A stretch of 41,002 nt of DNA from Gemmatimonadales bacterium (lineage in GTDB: Bacteria > Gemmatimonadota > Gemmatimonadetes > Gemmatimonadales > GWC2-71-9), in assembly GCA_025934955.1 (NCBI GenBank), contig JAICWE010000027.1:1-41002 (forward strand), given 5' to 3'. The notes under the pieces were generated by a model. It was not told the DNA's origin, did not search any database, and saw nothing but the letters and a program-made list of their open reading frames with translations. Position numbers and translations under genes: made by a program. Below, piece after piece: positions 8,352 through 17,003 of the stretch (position 1 is the first letter of the stretch; every line of letters starts with the position of its first letter).

Positions 8352-11300
8352 ACATCGCCGAGCTGTTCATCCGGCGGCCGGTCATGACGACGCTCGTCAT
8401 GATCGGCATTCTGTTCTTCGGCATCGTCGCCTACCGGCAGCTGCCGGTGAGCGACCTGCCGTCGGTGGACTATCCGACCATCAACGTCGGCGCCTCGCTG
8501 CCGGGCGCGAGCCCCGAGACGATGGCCTCGTCGGTGGCGACGCCGCTGGAGAAGCAGTTCTCCACCATCCCCGGCGTGGACGCCATGACGTCCACCAGCG
8601 GCCTCGGCAGCACCAGCATCACCCTCCAGTTCACGCTCGACCGCAACATCGACGCGGCCGCCCAGGACGTGCAGAGCGCCATCTCCAAGACGCTGGGCCA
8701 GCTCCCGCAGGGGATGCTGCCGCCGTCGTACCGCAAGGTGGACCCGTCGTCGTCGGCGATCCTCTACTACGCGCTCACGTCGCCCACGATGTCGCTCTCC
8801 GACCTCGACCAGTACGGCGAGGGCTTCCTGGCGCAGCGGCTCTCGACGGTGGACGGCGTGGCGCAGGTGCAGGTGTACGGCTCGCAGAAGTACGCGGTGC
8901 GGATCCAGCTCGACCCGCAGGCGCTGGAGGCCCGGAAGATCGGCATCGACCAGGTGGCCGACGCGATCCAGAACGGCAACGTCAACCTCCCGACCGGCAC
9001 GCTGTGGGGCGCGGACCAGGCGTACACGGTGCAGGCCAACGGCCAGTTGCAGGACGCGGCGGCGTTCCGGCCGCTGCCGGTGGCGTATCGCAACGGCGTG
9101 CCGGTGCGGCTGGGCGAGCTGGGCCAGGTGCTCGACGCGGTGCAGGAGACCAAGGTGGCGAGCTGGTTCAACGGCACCCGCGCCATCGTGCTCGCGATCC
9201 AGCGGCAGCCGGGTACCAACACCGTCGCGGTGGCGGAGGGGGTGCGCGCGCAGATCGAGAAGCTGCGGCCGCAGATCCCGGCCGCCGTGCACCTCGAAAC
9301 CCTGTTCGACCGCTCGGTGGGGATCGAGAACTCGGTGCACGACGTCAAGTTCACCATGCTGCTGACGCTCGGCCTCGTCATCATGGTGATCTTCCTGTTC
9401 CTCCGGAATCTGCCGGCGACGGTGATCCCGAGTCTGTCGCTGCCGATGTCGCTCATCGGCACCTTCTCGGTGATGTACTTATTGGGCTACAGTCTCGACA
9501 ACCTGTCGCTGATGGCGCTCACGTTATCCGTCGGATTCGTGGTGGACGACGCCATCGTGATGCTCGAGAACATCGTGCGTCACATGGAAATGGGAAAACC
9601 GGCGATGCAGGCGGCGCTGGAGGGATCGCGGGAGATCGGCTTCACCATCCTCTCGATGACGCTGTCGCTGGTCGCGGTCTTCCTGCCGGTGCTGCTGCTG
9701 AGCGGGTTGATCGGCCGGCTGTTCCACGAGTTCGCCGTCACCATCAGCGTGGCCATCCTGGTGTCCGGCTTCGTGTCGCTCACGCTCACGCCGATGCTCT
9801 GCTCCCGTTTCCTCAAGCCGAGCCACGGCGCCCAGCACGGGCGGTTCTATCAGGTGACGGAGCACTTCTACGAGCGGATGCTGGCGTTCTACGTGCGCAC
9901 GCTCGACTGGGTCGTGGGGCACCGGCGGCTCACGCTCGCGTTCTCGGCGTTCATCCTCGTGGCGACGGCGTTCCTCGGCAAGGTGGTGCCGAAGGGCTTC
10001 ATCCCGAGCGAGGACCAGGGCCAGCTCTTCGCGACGACGCTCACCAACGAGGGCATCTCGTTCGACGCGATGGTGCGGCACCAGCAGGAAGCGGCGGCGG
10101 TGGTGCAGAAGGACCCGAACGTGAAGGCGTTCATGTCCTCGGTGGGCGCGGGCGGGCGCTCGTCGTCGGTGAACCAGGGCAGCCTGTTCATTCACCTCAC
10201 CGACCGCGCCGACCGCACGCTCGACGCCGACGCCGTCGCCCGCGAGCTCACGGCCAAGATCAGCAAGATCCCGGGCATCCGCGTGTTCGTCACCAATCCG
10301 CCGGTGATCAACATCGGCGGGCGCAGTTCGCGGAGTCCGTACCAGTTCACCCTGCAGGGGCCGGACATCAACGCGCTGTTCGCGGCGGCGGGCGCGTTCG
10401 AGCAGAAGATGCACGGCATCGACGGGGTCACCGACGTCACCAGCGACCTGCAGATCAGGAATCCGCAGGTGCAGGTGACGATCGACCGCGACCGGGCGGC
10501 GTCGCTCGGGCTCAACGCGGCCCAGATCGAGACCGCGCTCTACAACGCGTACGGCGCGCGGCAGGTGTCCACCATCTTCACGCAGAACGACCAGTACTTC
10601 GTGATCCTCGAGCTGCTGCCGCAGTACCAGCGGAACCTCGACGCGCTGAACCTGCTCTCGATCAGCACGCCGGGCGGAGACCTGGTGCCGCTCACGTCGC
10701 TGGCCAAGGTGGAGCCGTCGGTGGGGCCGCTCACGGTGAACCACTCGGGCCAGCTTCCGTCGGTGACGATCTCGTTCAACATCGGCGCCGGCGTCTCGCT
10801 GGGCGACGCGGTGAGCCGGGTGCAGGAGCTGGCGCGCCAGACCCTGCCGAGCGACATCAGCACCAGCTTCGCGGGGACGGCGCAGGCGTTCCAGCAGGCG
10901 CAGAGCGGGCTCGTCGCGCTGCTCGGCCTCGCCATCGTGGTGATCTATCTGGTGCTCGGCATCCTGTACGAGAGCTTCGTGCACCCGCTGACGATTCTGT
11001 CGGGCCTGCCGTTCGCGGGGTTCGGCGCGCTGCTCACGCTGTGGATCTTCCACATGGACCTGAGCATCTACGCCTTCGTCGGCATCATCATGCTGGTGGG
11101 TCTGGTCAAGAAGAACGCGATCATGATGATCGACTTCGCGGTCGAGGCGGAGCGGAGCGAGGGCAAGTCGCCGCACGACGCCATCCTGGAGGCGTGCCGC
11201 GTGCGGTTCCGGCCGATCATGATGACTACCGTGGCGGCGCTGATGGGCACGCTGCCGATCGCGCTCGGCGCCGGCGCCGGCGCCGAGTCGCGCCGGCCGC

Positions 11301-11473
11301 TCGGTGTCGCGGTGGTGGGCGGGCTGTTCTTCTCGCAGATCATCACGCTGTACGTGACGCCGGTGTTCTACACCTATCTCGACGGGCTGGCGCAGCGGTT
11401 CCGCAATCGGAAGCGCCGCGGCGCCGAGGGGCGGGAGATGGCGCCGGCGCCGGCGGCGCCAGGGGGGCGGTAG
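8348..11473 (+). CDS. RND multidrug efflux pump, MdtB/MdtC-like (HAE1)
   Basis: A 1041-residue inner-membrane proton-driven pump, full length for the HAE1 family. Twelve helices and two large periplasmic loops are evident. Helix 1 is FIRRPVMTTLVMIGILFFG and the porter domain starts SVDYPTINVGASLPGASPE. The helix-4 proton relay GFVVDDAIVMLENIVRH has the paired aspartates, and the helix-10 segment GLVKKNAIMMIDFA carries the relay lysine. Sequence style is closest to MdtB/MdtC. The GTG start overlaps the adaptor stop (GTGA) and has GGAGG 5 bases upstream. Substrates cannot be predicted; aromatic or detergent-like compounds are usual for the family. Confidence 0.95.
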   Translation: MNIAELFIRRPVMTTLVMIGILFFGIVAYRQLPVSDLPSVDYPTINVGASLPGASPETMASSVATPLEKQFSTIPGVDAMTSTSGLGSTSITLQFTLDRNIDAAAQDVQSAISKTLGQLPQGMLPPSYRKVDPSSSAILYYALTSPTMSLSDLDQYGEGFLAQRLSTVDGVAQVQVYGSQKYAVRIQLDPQALEARKIGIDQVADAIQNGNVNLPTGTLWGADQAYTVQANGQLQDAAAFRPLPVAYRNGVPVRLGELGQVLDAVQETKVASWFNGTRAIVLAIQRQPGTNTVAVAEGVRAQIEKLRPQIPAAVHLETLFDRSVGIENSVHDVKFTMLLTLGLVIMVIFLFLRNLPATVIPSLSLPMSLIGTFSVMYLLGYSLDNLSLMALTLSVGFVVDDAIVMLENIVRHMEMGKPAMQAALEGSREIGFTILSMTLSLVAVFLPVLLLSGLIGRLFHEFAVTISVAILVSGFVSLTLTPMLCSRFLKPSHGAQHGRFYQVTEHFYERMLAFYVRTLDWVVGHRRLTLAFSAFILVATAFLGKVVPKGFIPSEDQGQLFATTLTNEGISFDAMVRHQQEAAAVVQKDPNVKAFMSSVGAGGRSSSVNQGSLFIHLTDRADRTLDADAVARELTAKISKIPGIRVFVTNPPVINIGGRSSRSPYQFTLQGPDINALFAAAGAFEQKMHGIDGVTDVTSDLQIRNPQVQVTIDRDRAASLGLNAAQIETALYNAYGARQVSTIFTQNDQYFVILELLPQYQRNLDALNLLSISTPGGDLVPLTSLAKVEPSVGPLTVNHSGQLPSVTISFNIGAGVSLGDAVSRVQELARQTLPSDISTSFAGTAQAFQQAQSGLVALLGLAIVVIYLVLGILYESFVHPLTILSGLPFAGFGALLTLWIFHMDLSIYAFVGIIMLVGLVKKNAIMMIDFAVEAERSEGKSPHDAILEACRVRFRPIMMTTVAALMGTLPIALGAGAGAESRRPLGVAVVGGLFFSQIITLYVTPVFYTYLDGLAQRFRNRKRRGAEGREMAPAPAAPGGR

Positions 11474-11670
11474 GCGAACGGCGGGTCGCGGCGGGCGGTA
11501 GTCCCGGCGTACCAACGTAGAGCGGCGGGCGGGGAGCGATCCCGCCGGCCCCTTCGCCTTTGCGTCCGGTACGGACGCCGCCACCAGCGCGCGCAGCTCT
11601 CGGCGGGCCGGGCTCGCCGAGCGGCGAGTGGAGCGAGACGACCGCCCGGCTGGACCCAATCGCAGGGTGG

Positions 11671-11792
11671 CTGTACGCACGACCCGGACAGCTGTACGCA
11701 GGACCCGGACAGCTGTACGCAACCCCCGGACAGCTGTACGCAACCCCCGGACAGCTGTACGCAGCACTCGGACAGCTGTACGCAGCTGTACG
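11671..11792. repeat. 21-bp tandem repeat array (5 full units plus partial units)
   Basis: Five head-to-tail 21-bp units (11671-11691, 11692-11712, 11713-11733, 11734-11754, 11755-11775) follow the pattern CTGTACGCA-N6-GGACAG, then a partial unit CTGTACGCAG (11776-11785) and CTGTACGG. Units 3 and 4 are identical, and units 1 and 2 differ by one base, so the array has expanded recently. Every unit junction creates the palindrome ACAGCTGT, so palindromes recur each 21 bp, about two helical turns. There are no unique spacers, so this is not CRISPR. It lies between two convergent genes. Confidence 0.9.
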
Positions 11793-11902
11793 GGCGATCC
11801 GGACGCCGGGGCATGCGGCCCGACCGGCCGCACCGCGACTGTGACAGCCAGAACCGGAACCGGAGCGAACTGGACCGGGAGCGGGACGCCGGGCGCAGCG
11901 GC

Positions 11903-11942
11903 CGAAAAATGCTCGAACAAATGTGCGCGGCTTACACCGCGC
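11903..11942 (-). terminator. Probable terminator of the quinone oxidoreductase gene
   Basis: Read on the minus strand just past the stop at 11965, a stem GCGCGG-TGTAAG-CCGCGC (11925-11942) is followed by ACATTTGTTCGAGCATTTTT, a T-rich tail that is unusual in this GC-rich window. A smaller hairpin GTAGGC-CAAC-GCCTAC overlaps the stop codon itself. Together they look like an intrinsic terminator that ends the long leftward operon. Confidence 0.5.
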
Positions 11943-11964
11943 GATGGCACATGTAGGCCAACGC

Positions 11965-12930
11965 CTACGGTCTGAGCAGCAGCTTCCCCGTAGTCCGCCT
12001 TCCCTCGAGATCCCGCTGCGCCTCCGCGGCGTCCGCCAGCGGGTAGATGCGGTGGATGTGCACCCGGAGCTGCCCCGACGCGATCCAGCCGAGCAGCTCC
12101 GCCGACCGCTCCTGCAGCTCCGCGCCCGCGATGTAATGCTGGAGCGACGGCCGGGTGACGAACAGCGACCCGCCCCGGTTCAGCCGCTGGAGATCGAACG
12201 GCGGCACCGGGCCGCTCGACTGGCCGTACAGCACCAGCATCCCGCGCACCGCCAGCGCGTCGAGGCTGCCGTCGAACGTGGTCTTCCCCACCGCGTCGTA
12301 CACCACCTGCACGCCCCGGCCATCGGTCAGGCGCCGGGTTTCCTTCGTGAAGTCCTGCTCGGTGTACCGGATCACCTCGTCGGCGCCGTTGGCGCGGGCG
12401 AGCTCGGCCTTGGCTTCGGTGGAGACGGTGCCAATGACGCGCGCGCCGCGGCGCTTCGCGATCTGGCAGAGGAGCAGGCCGACGCCGCCGGCGGCGGCGT
12501 GGACCAGGCAGACGTCGCCGGGGCGCAGCGGATAGGTGGACGTGGCGAGGTAATGCGCGGTGAGACCCTGGAGCATCGCCGCCGCCGCGACATCGGTGGG
12601 CACGCCGTCGGGCACCTTCACCGCGCGCTCCGCCGGCAACACGATCCGCTCGGCGTAGGAGCCGGGCGATTGCGGCCAGGCGACCCGCTCGCCGGCCCTG
12701 AACGCGGTGACGCCCGCTCCGACGGCGACGACGGTGCCCGCGCCCTCGGAGCCGATCACGAAGGGCAGCGGCAGCTGGTAGAGACCGCTCCGCTGATACA
12801 CGTCCACGAAGTTCACGCCCGCCGCTTCCACCCGCACCGCGATCTGGCCCGCCGCCGGCGCGGGGTCGGGCAACTCGACCACGCGCAGCACCTCCGGCCC
12901 GCCCCGCTCGCCCACCTGCACCGCGCGCAC
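11965..12930 (-). CDS. NADPH:quinone oxidoreductase, zeta-crystallin type (MDR superfamily)
   Basis: A 321-residue cytoplasmic medium-chain reductase. An N-terminal GroES-like domain (VGERGGPEVLRVVELP, AAGVNFVDVYQRSGLY) is followed by a Rossmann domain with the nucleotide motif VHAAAGGVGLLLCQIAKRRGARV (split here between residues of about 140-162) and the YDAVGKTTFDGSL segment typical of QOR. The zinc-binding cysteines of alcohol dehydrogenases are absent, as expected for quinone reductases. I prefer the GTG at 12930 (GGAGG about 8 bases upstream, and homologues start with M-[KR]-A-[IV]); GTG at 12936 is possible. It closes the DUF411-MgtC-MsrA-YbjQ run and probably detoxifies quinones. Confidence 0.92.
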   Translation of the reverse strand: MRAVQVGERGGPEVLRVVELPDPAPAAGQIAVRVEAAGVNFVDVYQRSGLYQLPLPFVIGSEGAGTVVAVGAGVTAFRAGERVAWPQSPGSYAERIVLPAERAVKVPDGVPTDVAAAAMLQGLTAHYLATSTYPLRPGDVCLVHAAAGGVGLLLCQIAKRRGARVIGTVSTEAKAELARANGADEVIRYTEQDFTKETRRLTDGRGVQVVYDAVGKTTFDGSLDALAVRGMLVLYGQSSGPVPPFDLQRLNRGGSLFVTRPSLQHYIAGAELQERSAELLGWIASGQLRVHIHRIYPLADAAEAQRDLEGRRTTGKLLLRP

Positions 12931-12958
12931 AGTCACCCCCTCCGCCCGCCCCGCAGGC

Positions 12959-13300
12959 TCAGCCCTCGTGGTGCTCCTCTTCCAGCACGACCGCGGTGCC
13001 GTAGCAGAGCACCTCAGTGACTCCCGACATGATCTCGGTGGCGTCGTAGCGGACGCCGATGATGGCGTTGGCGCCCATCTTCTGCGCGTGCGCCATCATG
13101 ATGTCGAACGCCTCCTCGCGGGTCCGCTCGCAGAGCGTGGTGAACATGCCGATCTGTCCGCCGACGATGGTCTGGAGCTTGGCGGCGAAATTGCCGATCA
13201 CCGAGCGCGAGCGCACGGTGATCCCGCGCACGATGCCGAGAGTCTGCACGATACGGTAACCATCCAGCATGAAGCCGGTCGTCGTCAGCGTCGGGTCCAT
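12959..13300 (-). CDS. YbjQ-family (UPF0145) putative metal-binding protein
   Basis: A 113-residue protein of the YbjQ family. The family features are GYRIVQTLGIVRGITVRSRSV near residue 20, the central helix REEAFDIMMAHAQKMGANAIIGVRYD, and the terminal strand TEVLCYGTAVVLEE. Homologues form a pentameric beta/alpha ring and are annotated as heavy-metal-binding on structural grounds; the biochemical role is not established. It sits 26 bp after msrA and about 28 bp before the quinone oxidoreductase on the same strand, so probably one transcript. Confidence 0.9.
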   Translation of the reverse strand: MDPTLTTTGFMLDGYRIVQTLGIVRGITVRSRSVIGNFAAKLQTIVGGQIGMFTTLCERTREEAFDIMMAHAQKMGANAIIGVRYDATEIMSGVTEVLCYGTAVVLEEEHHEG

Positions 13301-13326
13301 CGGGTCTCCCGTGAGGAATCAACCGT

Positions 13327-13803
13327 TCAGATATGACAGCTCGCCAGCCCGCGCTTCTCCAGGTAGCGCTGGTGGTAATCCTCCGCCGGCCAGAAGCGCT
13401 CCGCCGGGACGATCTCGGTGACGATGGGATCGCGCCAGCGGCCGCTCTGGTTCCACCGCGCGACGGCCGCTTCCGCCGCGGCGCGCTGTTCCGCGTCGTG
13501 ATAGAACACGGCGGAGCGGTACTGCGGGCCGTAGTCGGGGCCCTGGCGATTGGGCGTCGTCGGGTTGTGGTGGGTGAAGAAGATGTCGAGCAGCTCGGCG
13601 TAGCTCACCCGCGCCGGGTCGTAATCCACCTCGACCGCCTCGGCGTGGCCGGTGCGCCTGGTGCAGACCTGCTCGTAGGTCGGGTTCTCGAGCGTGCCGC
13701 CGGTGTAGCCGACCTTGGCGTCGAGCACGCCGGGTACCTGGCGGAAGAACACCTCGACGCCCCAGAAGCAGCCCGCGGCGAACGTCGCTTTCCTTACAGT
13801 CAT
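13327..13803 (-). CDS. msrA: Peptide-methionine (S)-S-oxide reductase
   Basis: A 158-residue MsrA that repairs methionine-S-sulfoxide in proteins using thioredoxin. The catalytic motif GCFWG is at residues 11-15 (nucleophile Cys12), followed by the family segments [20 protein letters not shown] and YRSAVFYH. The C-terminal ASCHI gives a candidate resolving cysteine at about residue 156. No secretion signal is visible, so it is cytoplasmic. Its ATG overlaps the stop of the MgtC-like gene (ATGA), which ties repair to that operon. Confidence 0.96.
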   Translation of the reverse strand: MTVRKATFAAGCFWGVEVFFRQVPGVLDAKVGYTGGTLENPTYEQVCTRRTGHAEAVEVDYDPARVSYAELLDIFFTHHNPTTPNRQGPDYGPQYRSAVFYHDAEQRAAAEAAVARWNQSGRWRDPIVTEIVPAERFWPAEDYHQRYLEKRGLASCHI

Positions 13804-14267
13804 GTCGTCCTTCCCTTCGGTGCGGCCGCGTCCTCGCGGCGCGCGGTCCCATGGATGAGGCGCTCGACCCAGCGCCCGGCCACCAGCACGAGGAGCGACG
13901 CGGCCAGCGCGATCACCGCAGTCATCCAGTAGCCCGCGCCGCAGGCGATGCCGAGCGCGGCGGCGACCCAGATCGTCGCGGCGGTGGTGAGCCCGCGCAC
14001 CGTCTCGCCCGCGCCGGTGCCCACCCGCAGGATAACGCCGCCGCCGAGAAATCCGATGCCGGTGACGATGCCCTGGATCGTACGGCTGACGACCGACGGG
14101 TCCATCGCGCCGGCACTGAGCGCGAGCTGCACGCTGGTCAGCGTCATCAGCGCCGCGCCGAGACTCACCAGCGCGTGGGTGCGGAGCCCGGCCGGCTTTT
14201 CCTTGAGCTCCCGGTTGAGCCCGATCCCGCCGCCGAGAACCAGCGCGACGCCGAGCCGGAGGACGAT
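13800..14267 (-). CDS. MgtC/SapB-family membrane protein (start codon non-canonical)
   Basis: A small MgtC-family inner-membrane protein with about four to five helices. Diagnostic segments are [28 protein letters not shown], and [16 protein letters not shown]. Family homology requires the reading to begin near [10 protein letters not shown], but no ATG, GTG or TTG exists in frame between the upstream in-frame stop and GTG 14168, which would remove the first helix and the conserved [10 protein letters not shown] segment. The boundary given starts at an ATC (14267) two bases past the DUF411 stop; reinitiation there, or a sequence error, are the alternatives. It overlaps msrA by ATGA. Some relatives affect magnesium or stress physiology; the role here is unknown. 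Confidence 0.75.
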   Translation of the reverse strand: MVLRLGVALVLGGGIGLNRELKEKPAGLRTHALVSLGAALMTLTSVQLALSAGAMDPSVVSRTIQGIVTGIGFLGGGVILRVGTGAGETVRGLTTAATIWVAAALGIACGAGYWMTAVIALAASLLVLVAGRWVERLIHGTARREDAAAPKGRTT

Positions 14268-14268
14268 C

Positions 14269-14763
14269 TCAGCGGTGGGCGTAGACGCTCGTCTTGCCGT
14301 CGCGGGTCCACTCGACCACGTCGTACGCGTGCTTCGGCCCGCCTTCCATCCCGGGCGACCCGCTCACCATGCCGGGCACCGCGAGCCCCGCCGCCTTGGG
14401 ATGATCGGCGAGCAGCTTCTTCACCAGGTCGGCCGGGACGTGGCCCTCGATGGCATAGCCGCCGACCAGTGCCGTGTGGCAGGAGCGGAGGTTGGCGGGG
14501 ACGCCGGCCTCGTCCTTCATCGGCGTCACGTCGGCCATGTCCTTGACGTTCACCGTGAAGCCGGCGGCGCGCATGTGCTTCACCCACTCGGCGCAGCAGC
14601 CGCAGCTCGGGCTCTTGTAGACGGTGACGACGGGGAGCGCCGCGCCGTTCGCGGCGAGCGGAACGGCCGACGCGCTGCCGTGCGCGGGGCGGGCGAGCAG
14701 CACGCCGCCCGCGGCGAGCAGTGCCGCGGCGACGAGGGCGGTGACGGGGAGTCGGAGAGTCAT
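14269..14763 (-). CDS. DUF411 periplasmic metal-binding protein
   Basis: A 164-residue exported protein. After a hydrophobic signal (LPVTALVAAALLAAGGVLLA) comes the DUF411 core with VYKSPSCGCCAEWVKHM, a thioredoxin-like CGCC metal site, then LRSCHTALVGGYAIEGHVPA and the Met-rich AVPGMVSGSPGME segment. DUF411 proteins are commonly found in copper-resistance clusters and are thought to bind copper; that role is family knowledge, not shown here. The ATG at 14763 has AGGA upstream and starts exactly at the signal peptide. It heads the MgtC-MsrA-YbjQ-quinone oxidoreductase series. Confidence 0.92.
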   Translation of the reverse strand: MTLRLPVTALVAAALLAAGGVLLARPAHGSASAVPLAANGAALPVVTVYKSPSCGCCAEWVKHMRAAGFTVNVKDMADVTPMKDEAGVPANLRSCHTALVGGYAIEGHVPADLVKKLLADHPKAAGLAVPGMVSGSPGMEGGPKHAYDVVEWTRDGKTSVYAHR

Positions 14764-14834
14764 GGCGAGTCCTGAACGATGGGAAGGGGCGATCGGATTG
14801 CCCGAGCCGGCGGATTGCCCGGAAGATAAGCGCG

Positions 14835-16454
14835 TCAGTGCGCGTCCACCGCCGGCCCGCCGCCCTTCGGCGCGCTCAGCAGGAAGATCGCGGGCGACAC
14901 GATCACGAAGACCAGCATGATCATGATCCACGCGTCATTGTACGCCAGCATCGAGGCCTGCTGCATGACCTGGCGTTCGAGCATCGCGAGCGCGCCGTTG
15001 TGCGCGGCGACGGGCCCGTAGCCCCGCGCGGCGAGCGCGCCGGTGAACTGCTGCAGCCGCGAGGCGACGAGGGGATTGCCCGGGTAGACGTTGCTCAGCA
15101 GGTCCACGCGATGGTACTGCATGTGAGTCGTCACATAGCTCGCGAGGATCGCGATGCCGAACGAGCCGCCGAGCTGGCGGGACAGGTTGATGAGCCCCGA
15201 CGCCTGCTGCGCGATGCTGGGCTTGAGCGACGCGTAGGCGACGTTGTTGATCGGCGTGAAGAGGAAGCCGAGCCCGGCGCCGCGGATGATGAGCGCGGCG
15301 CGCACCTCCGGCTCTCCGGCGGCGGTGCTGAGATGGCCCAGCCGCCACATCGCGATGAGAAAGAGCGAGACGCCGAAGGCGATGAGCAGCCGCGCGTCCA
15401 CCAGCGGTTTGGCGCCGTTGAGCAGCCGGCCGCAGATCAGCGCGCCGATGCCGGTGGCGATGCCACCGGGCAGGAGCGCCAGGCCGGTCTCGGTCGGCGT
15501 GAAGCCGAGGATCGTCTCGGTGAAGAGCGGGAAGATGAAGACGCCGCCGTAGAGCCCGAAGCCGAGCGACACGAAGAGAAAGATGGAAGCCGCCAGCTCG
15601 CGGTTCTTGAGCACGCGGAACTGCACCACCGGATGGGGATTGCGGGAGGACAGCTCCCACCAGAGCATCACCGAGAGGCAGATGCCGGCGATGATCGCAA
15701 GCCGCAGGATCCAGGCATCGGCGAACCAGTCGGAGCGGTTGCCCTCCTCCAGCACGTATTGCAGGCAGCCGAGGCCGACCATGAGCAGCGCGATCCCGAT
15801 CCAGTCGATCTCGGCGCGGCTCCGCCGCGTGTCGGGCGGATCGCGGAGGAAGTTGCTCACCAGGAAGGTGGACACCGCCGCGATCGGCACGTTGATGAAG
15901 AAGATCCAGTGCCACGAGTAGTTGTCGGTGATCCACCCGCCGAGGGTCGGCCCGACGGTCGGGGCGACGATGATGCCGAGCAGGAAGATGGCCTGCACCA
16001 TGCCCTGTTGCTCGCGGGGAAAGATCTGGCGGAGGGTCGCCTGCGCGGTGGAGAGGAGCGCGGCACCGCCGGCGCCCTGGAGCACGCGCCACGCGACCAG
16101 CTCGCCCAGCGAGTTGGAGGTGCCGCAGAAGAACGAGGCGACGGCAAAGAGAATGATGGAGAACGTGAGATAGCGCCGCCGGCCGAACCGCTCGGTGAGG
16201 AACGCCGTCATCGGCAGCACCACGACGTTCGACAGGATATAGCCGGTGGCGACCCACCCGACCTCTTCCTGGGTGGCGCCGAGATTCCCCGCCATCTGGG
16301 GCAGCGCCACGTTGACGATCGTGGTGTCGAGCACCTCCATGATCGCCGCGGTAATCAGCCCGAGCAGGATGATCCAGCGGTAGCGGGCGACGAACGCCTG
16401 CGCTTCGGCCGCGGCGGCGCTGAGCGGCGCGGGAGCCGCGGTGCCGGCGGTCAT
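14835..16454 (-). CDS. DHA2-family MFS drug exporter (EmrB/QacA type)
   Basis: A 539-residue transporter with about 14 membrane helices. Family signatures include LDTTIVNVALPQMAGNLGAT at helix 1, the inter-helix loop FLTERFGRRRYLTFS, and motif C in helix 5, GIIVAPTVGPTLGGWITD. Length and helix count match EmrB-like proton-driven multidrug exporters. No EmrA adaptor or TolC gene adjoins it, so it may act alone or with proteins encoded elsewhere. It follows the DinB gene by 12 bp and precedes DUF411 by 71 bp, all on one strand. Confidence 0.93.
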   Translation of the reverse strand: MTAGTAAPAPLSAAAAEAQAFVARYRWIILLGLITAAIMEVLDTTIVNVALPQMAGNLGATQEEVGWVATGYILSNVVVLPMTAFLTERFGRRRYLTFSIILFAVASFFCGTSNSLGELVAWRVLQGAGGAALLSTAQATLRQIFPREQQGMVQAIFLLGIIVAPTVGPTLGGWITDNYSWHWIFFINVPIAAVSTFLVSNFLRDPPDTRRSRAEIDWIGIALLMVGLGCLQYVLEEGNRSDWFADAWILRLAIIAGICLSVMLWWELSSRNPHPVVQFRVLKNRELAASIFLFVSLGFGLYGGVFIFPLFTETILGFTPTETGLALLPGGIATGIGALICGRLLNGAKPLVDARLLIAFGVSLFLIAMWRLGHLSTAAGEPEVRAALIIRGAGLGFLFTPINNVAYASLKPSIAQQASGLINLSRQLGGSFGIAILASYVTTHMQYHRVDLLSNVYPGNPLVASRLQQFTGALAARGYGPVAAHNGALAMLERQVMQQASMLAYNDAWIMIMLVFVIVSPAIFLLSAPKGGGPAVDAH

Positions 16455-16466
16455 GACGCGGTCAAC

Positions 16467-17003
16467 TCAACCAACCTGGTATCGCTCCCGGAGCACGCCG
16501 AGGTGGTGCAGCTCGTGCCCGGCGATGATCCACGCGAGCGCGCGGGCCGAGATGCCTTTGCCGCTGGCGGTGCCGCGCCGGGCGAATGCCTCGGCGTCGA
16601 GTCCGCGGAGCAGCGCCAGCGTCGCGGCGCGCACCGCCTGCAGCTCGGCGGCGAGATCCGCGATGGTGCGGCGGTCGGCACGCGCGGCGGGGACGTAGTC
16701 GTTCTCCTCGAAGCTCGCCAGCGGTGTCCGGTCGGCCCGCGCGATGCGCAGCAGCCGGTAGCTCATGATCCGCTCGGTGTCGCTCAGGTGACCGATCACG
16801 TCCTTCACGCTCCACTTCCCCGGCGCGTAGCGGAAATCACCCCGGGCCTCCGGCACCGTCGCGAGAAGGTCGGCCGTGGTGCGGCTCTGCACCGCGAGCT
16901 GGGTCACCAGATCGCCGTCCGGGACCCGGCCGATGTAGGTGCCGTAGTACGGGATGTACTCGTCGGCTCCGGGGCGCTCGATCGCCGCTGTCGCCATGGT
17001 CAT
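16467..17003 (-). CDS. DinB-superfamily protein
   Basis: A 178-residue four-helix-bundle protein of the DinB/YfiT superfamily, whose members coordinate a divalent metal with three histidines and act as thiol-dependent transferases or are uncharacterised. Metal-ligand positions are visible in GKWSVKDVIGHLSDTERI and GHELHHLGVL. The ATG at 17003 overlaps the stop of the TfoX-like gene (ATGA), which decides the start; in-frame codons further upstream lie inside that gene. Substrate unknown. Confidence 0.88.
   Translation of the reverse strand: MTMATAAIERPGADEYIPYYGTYIGRVPDGDLVTQLAVQSRTTADLLATVPEARGDFRYAPGKWSVKDVIGHLSDTERIMSYRLLRIARADRTPLASFEENDYVPAARADRRTIADLAAELQAVRAATLALLRGLDAEAFARRGTASGKGISARALAWIIAGHELHHLGVLRERYQVG

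Larger units (their letters stand above)
11474..11964. other. Gene-free spacer between convergent efflux and quinone oxidoreductase genes
   Basis: This is the longest stretch (491 bp) without a credible gene. Its left part (11474-11670) is GC-rich with no clear signal. The centre is the 21-bp repeat array described separately. From about 11845 there is a short stretch of irregular ACCGGA/GGAGCG-like repetition, then an A/T-richer zone at 11903-11924 next to a hairpin that looks like the terminator of the leftward gene. Frames across the array are open on both strands only because the unit is a multiple of three and lacks stop codons. Confidence 0.7.

Noticed and set aside
11671..11792. CRISPR array
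   Set aside because: Units are contiguous, 21 bp, with no unique spacers and no cas genes in the window.
11374..11844. Plus (11560-11844) and minus (11374-11814) frames across the 21-bp array, giving heptapeptide repeats
   Set aside because: Three frames are open across the array only because each unit is 21 bp and stop-free; no ribosome site supports any of them and flanking sequence shows no domain.
9524..11950. Long minus-strand frame opposite the RND pump
   Set aside because: Arg/His-rich translation lacking any family pattern, opposite a textbook RND protein; a GC effect.
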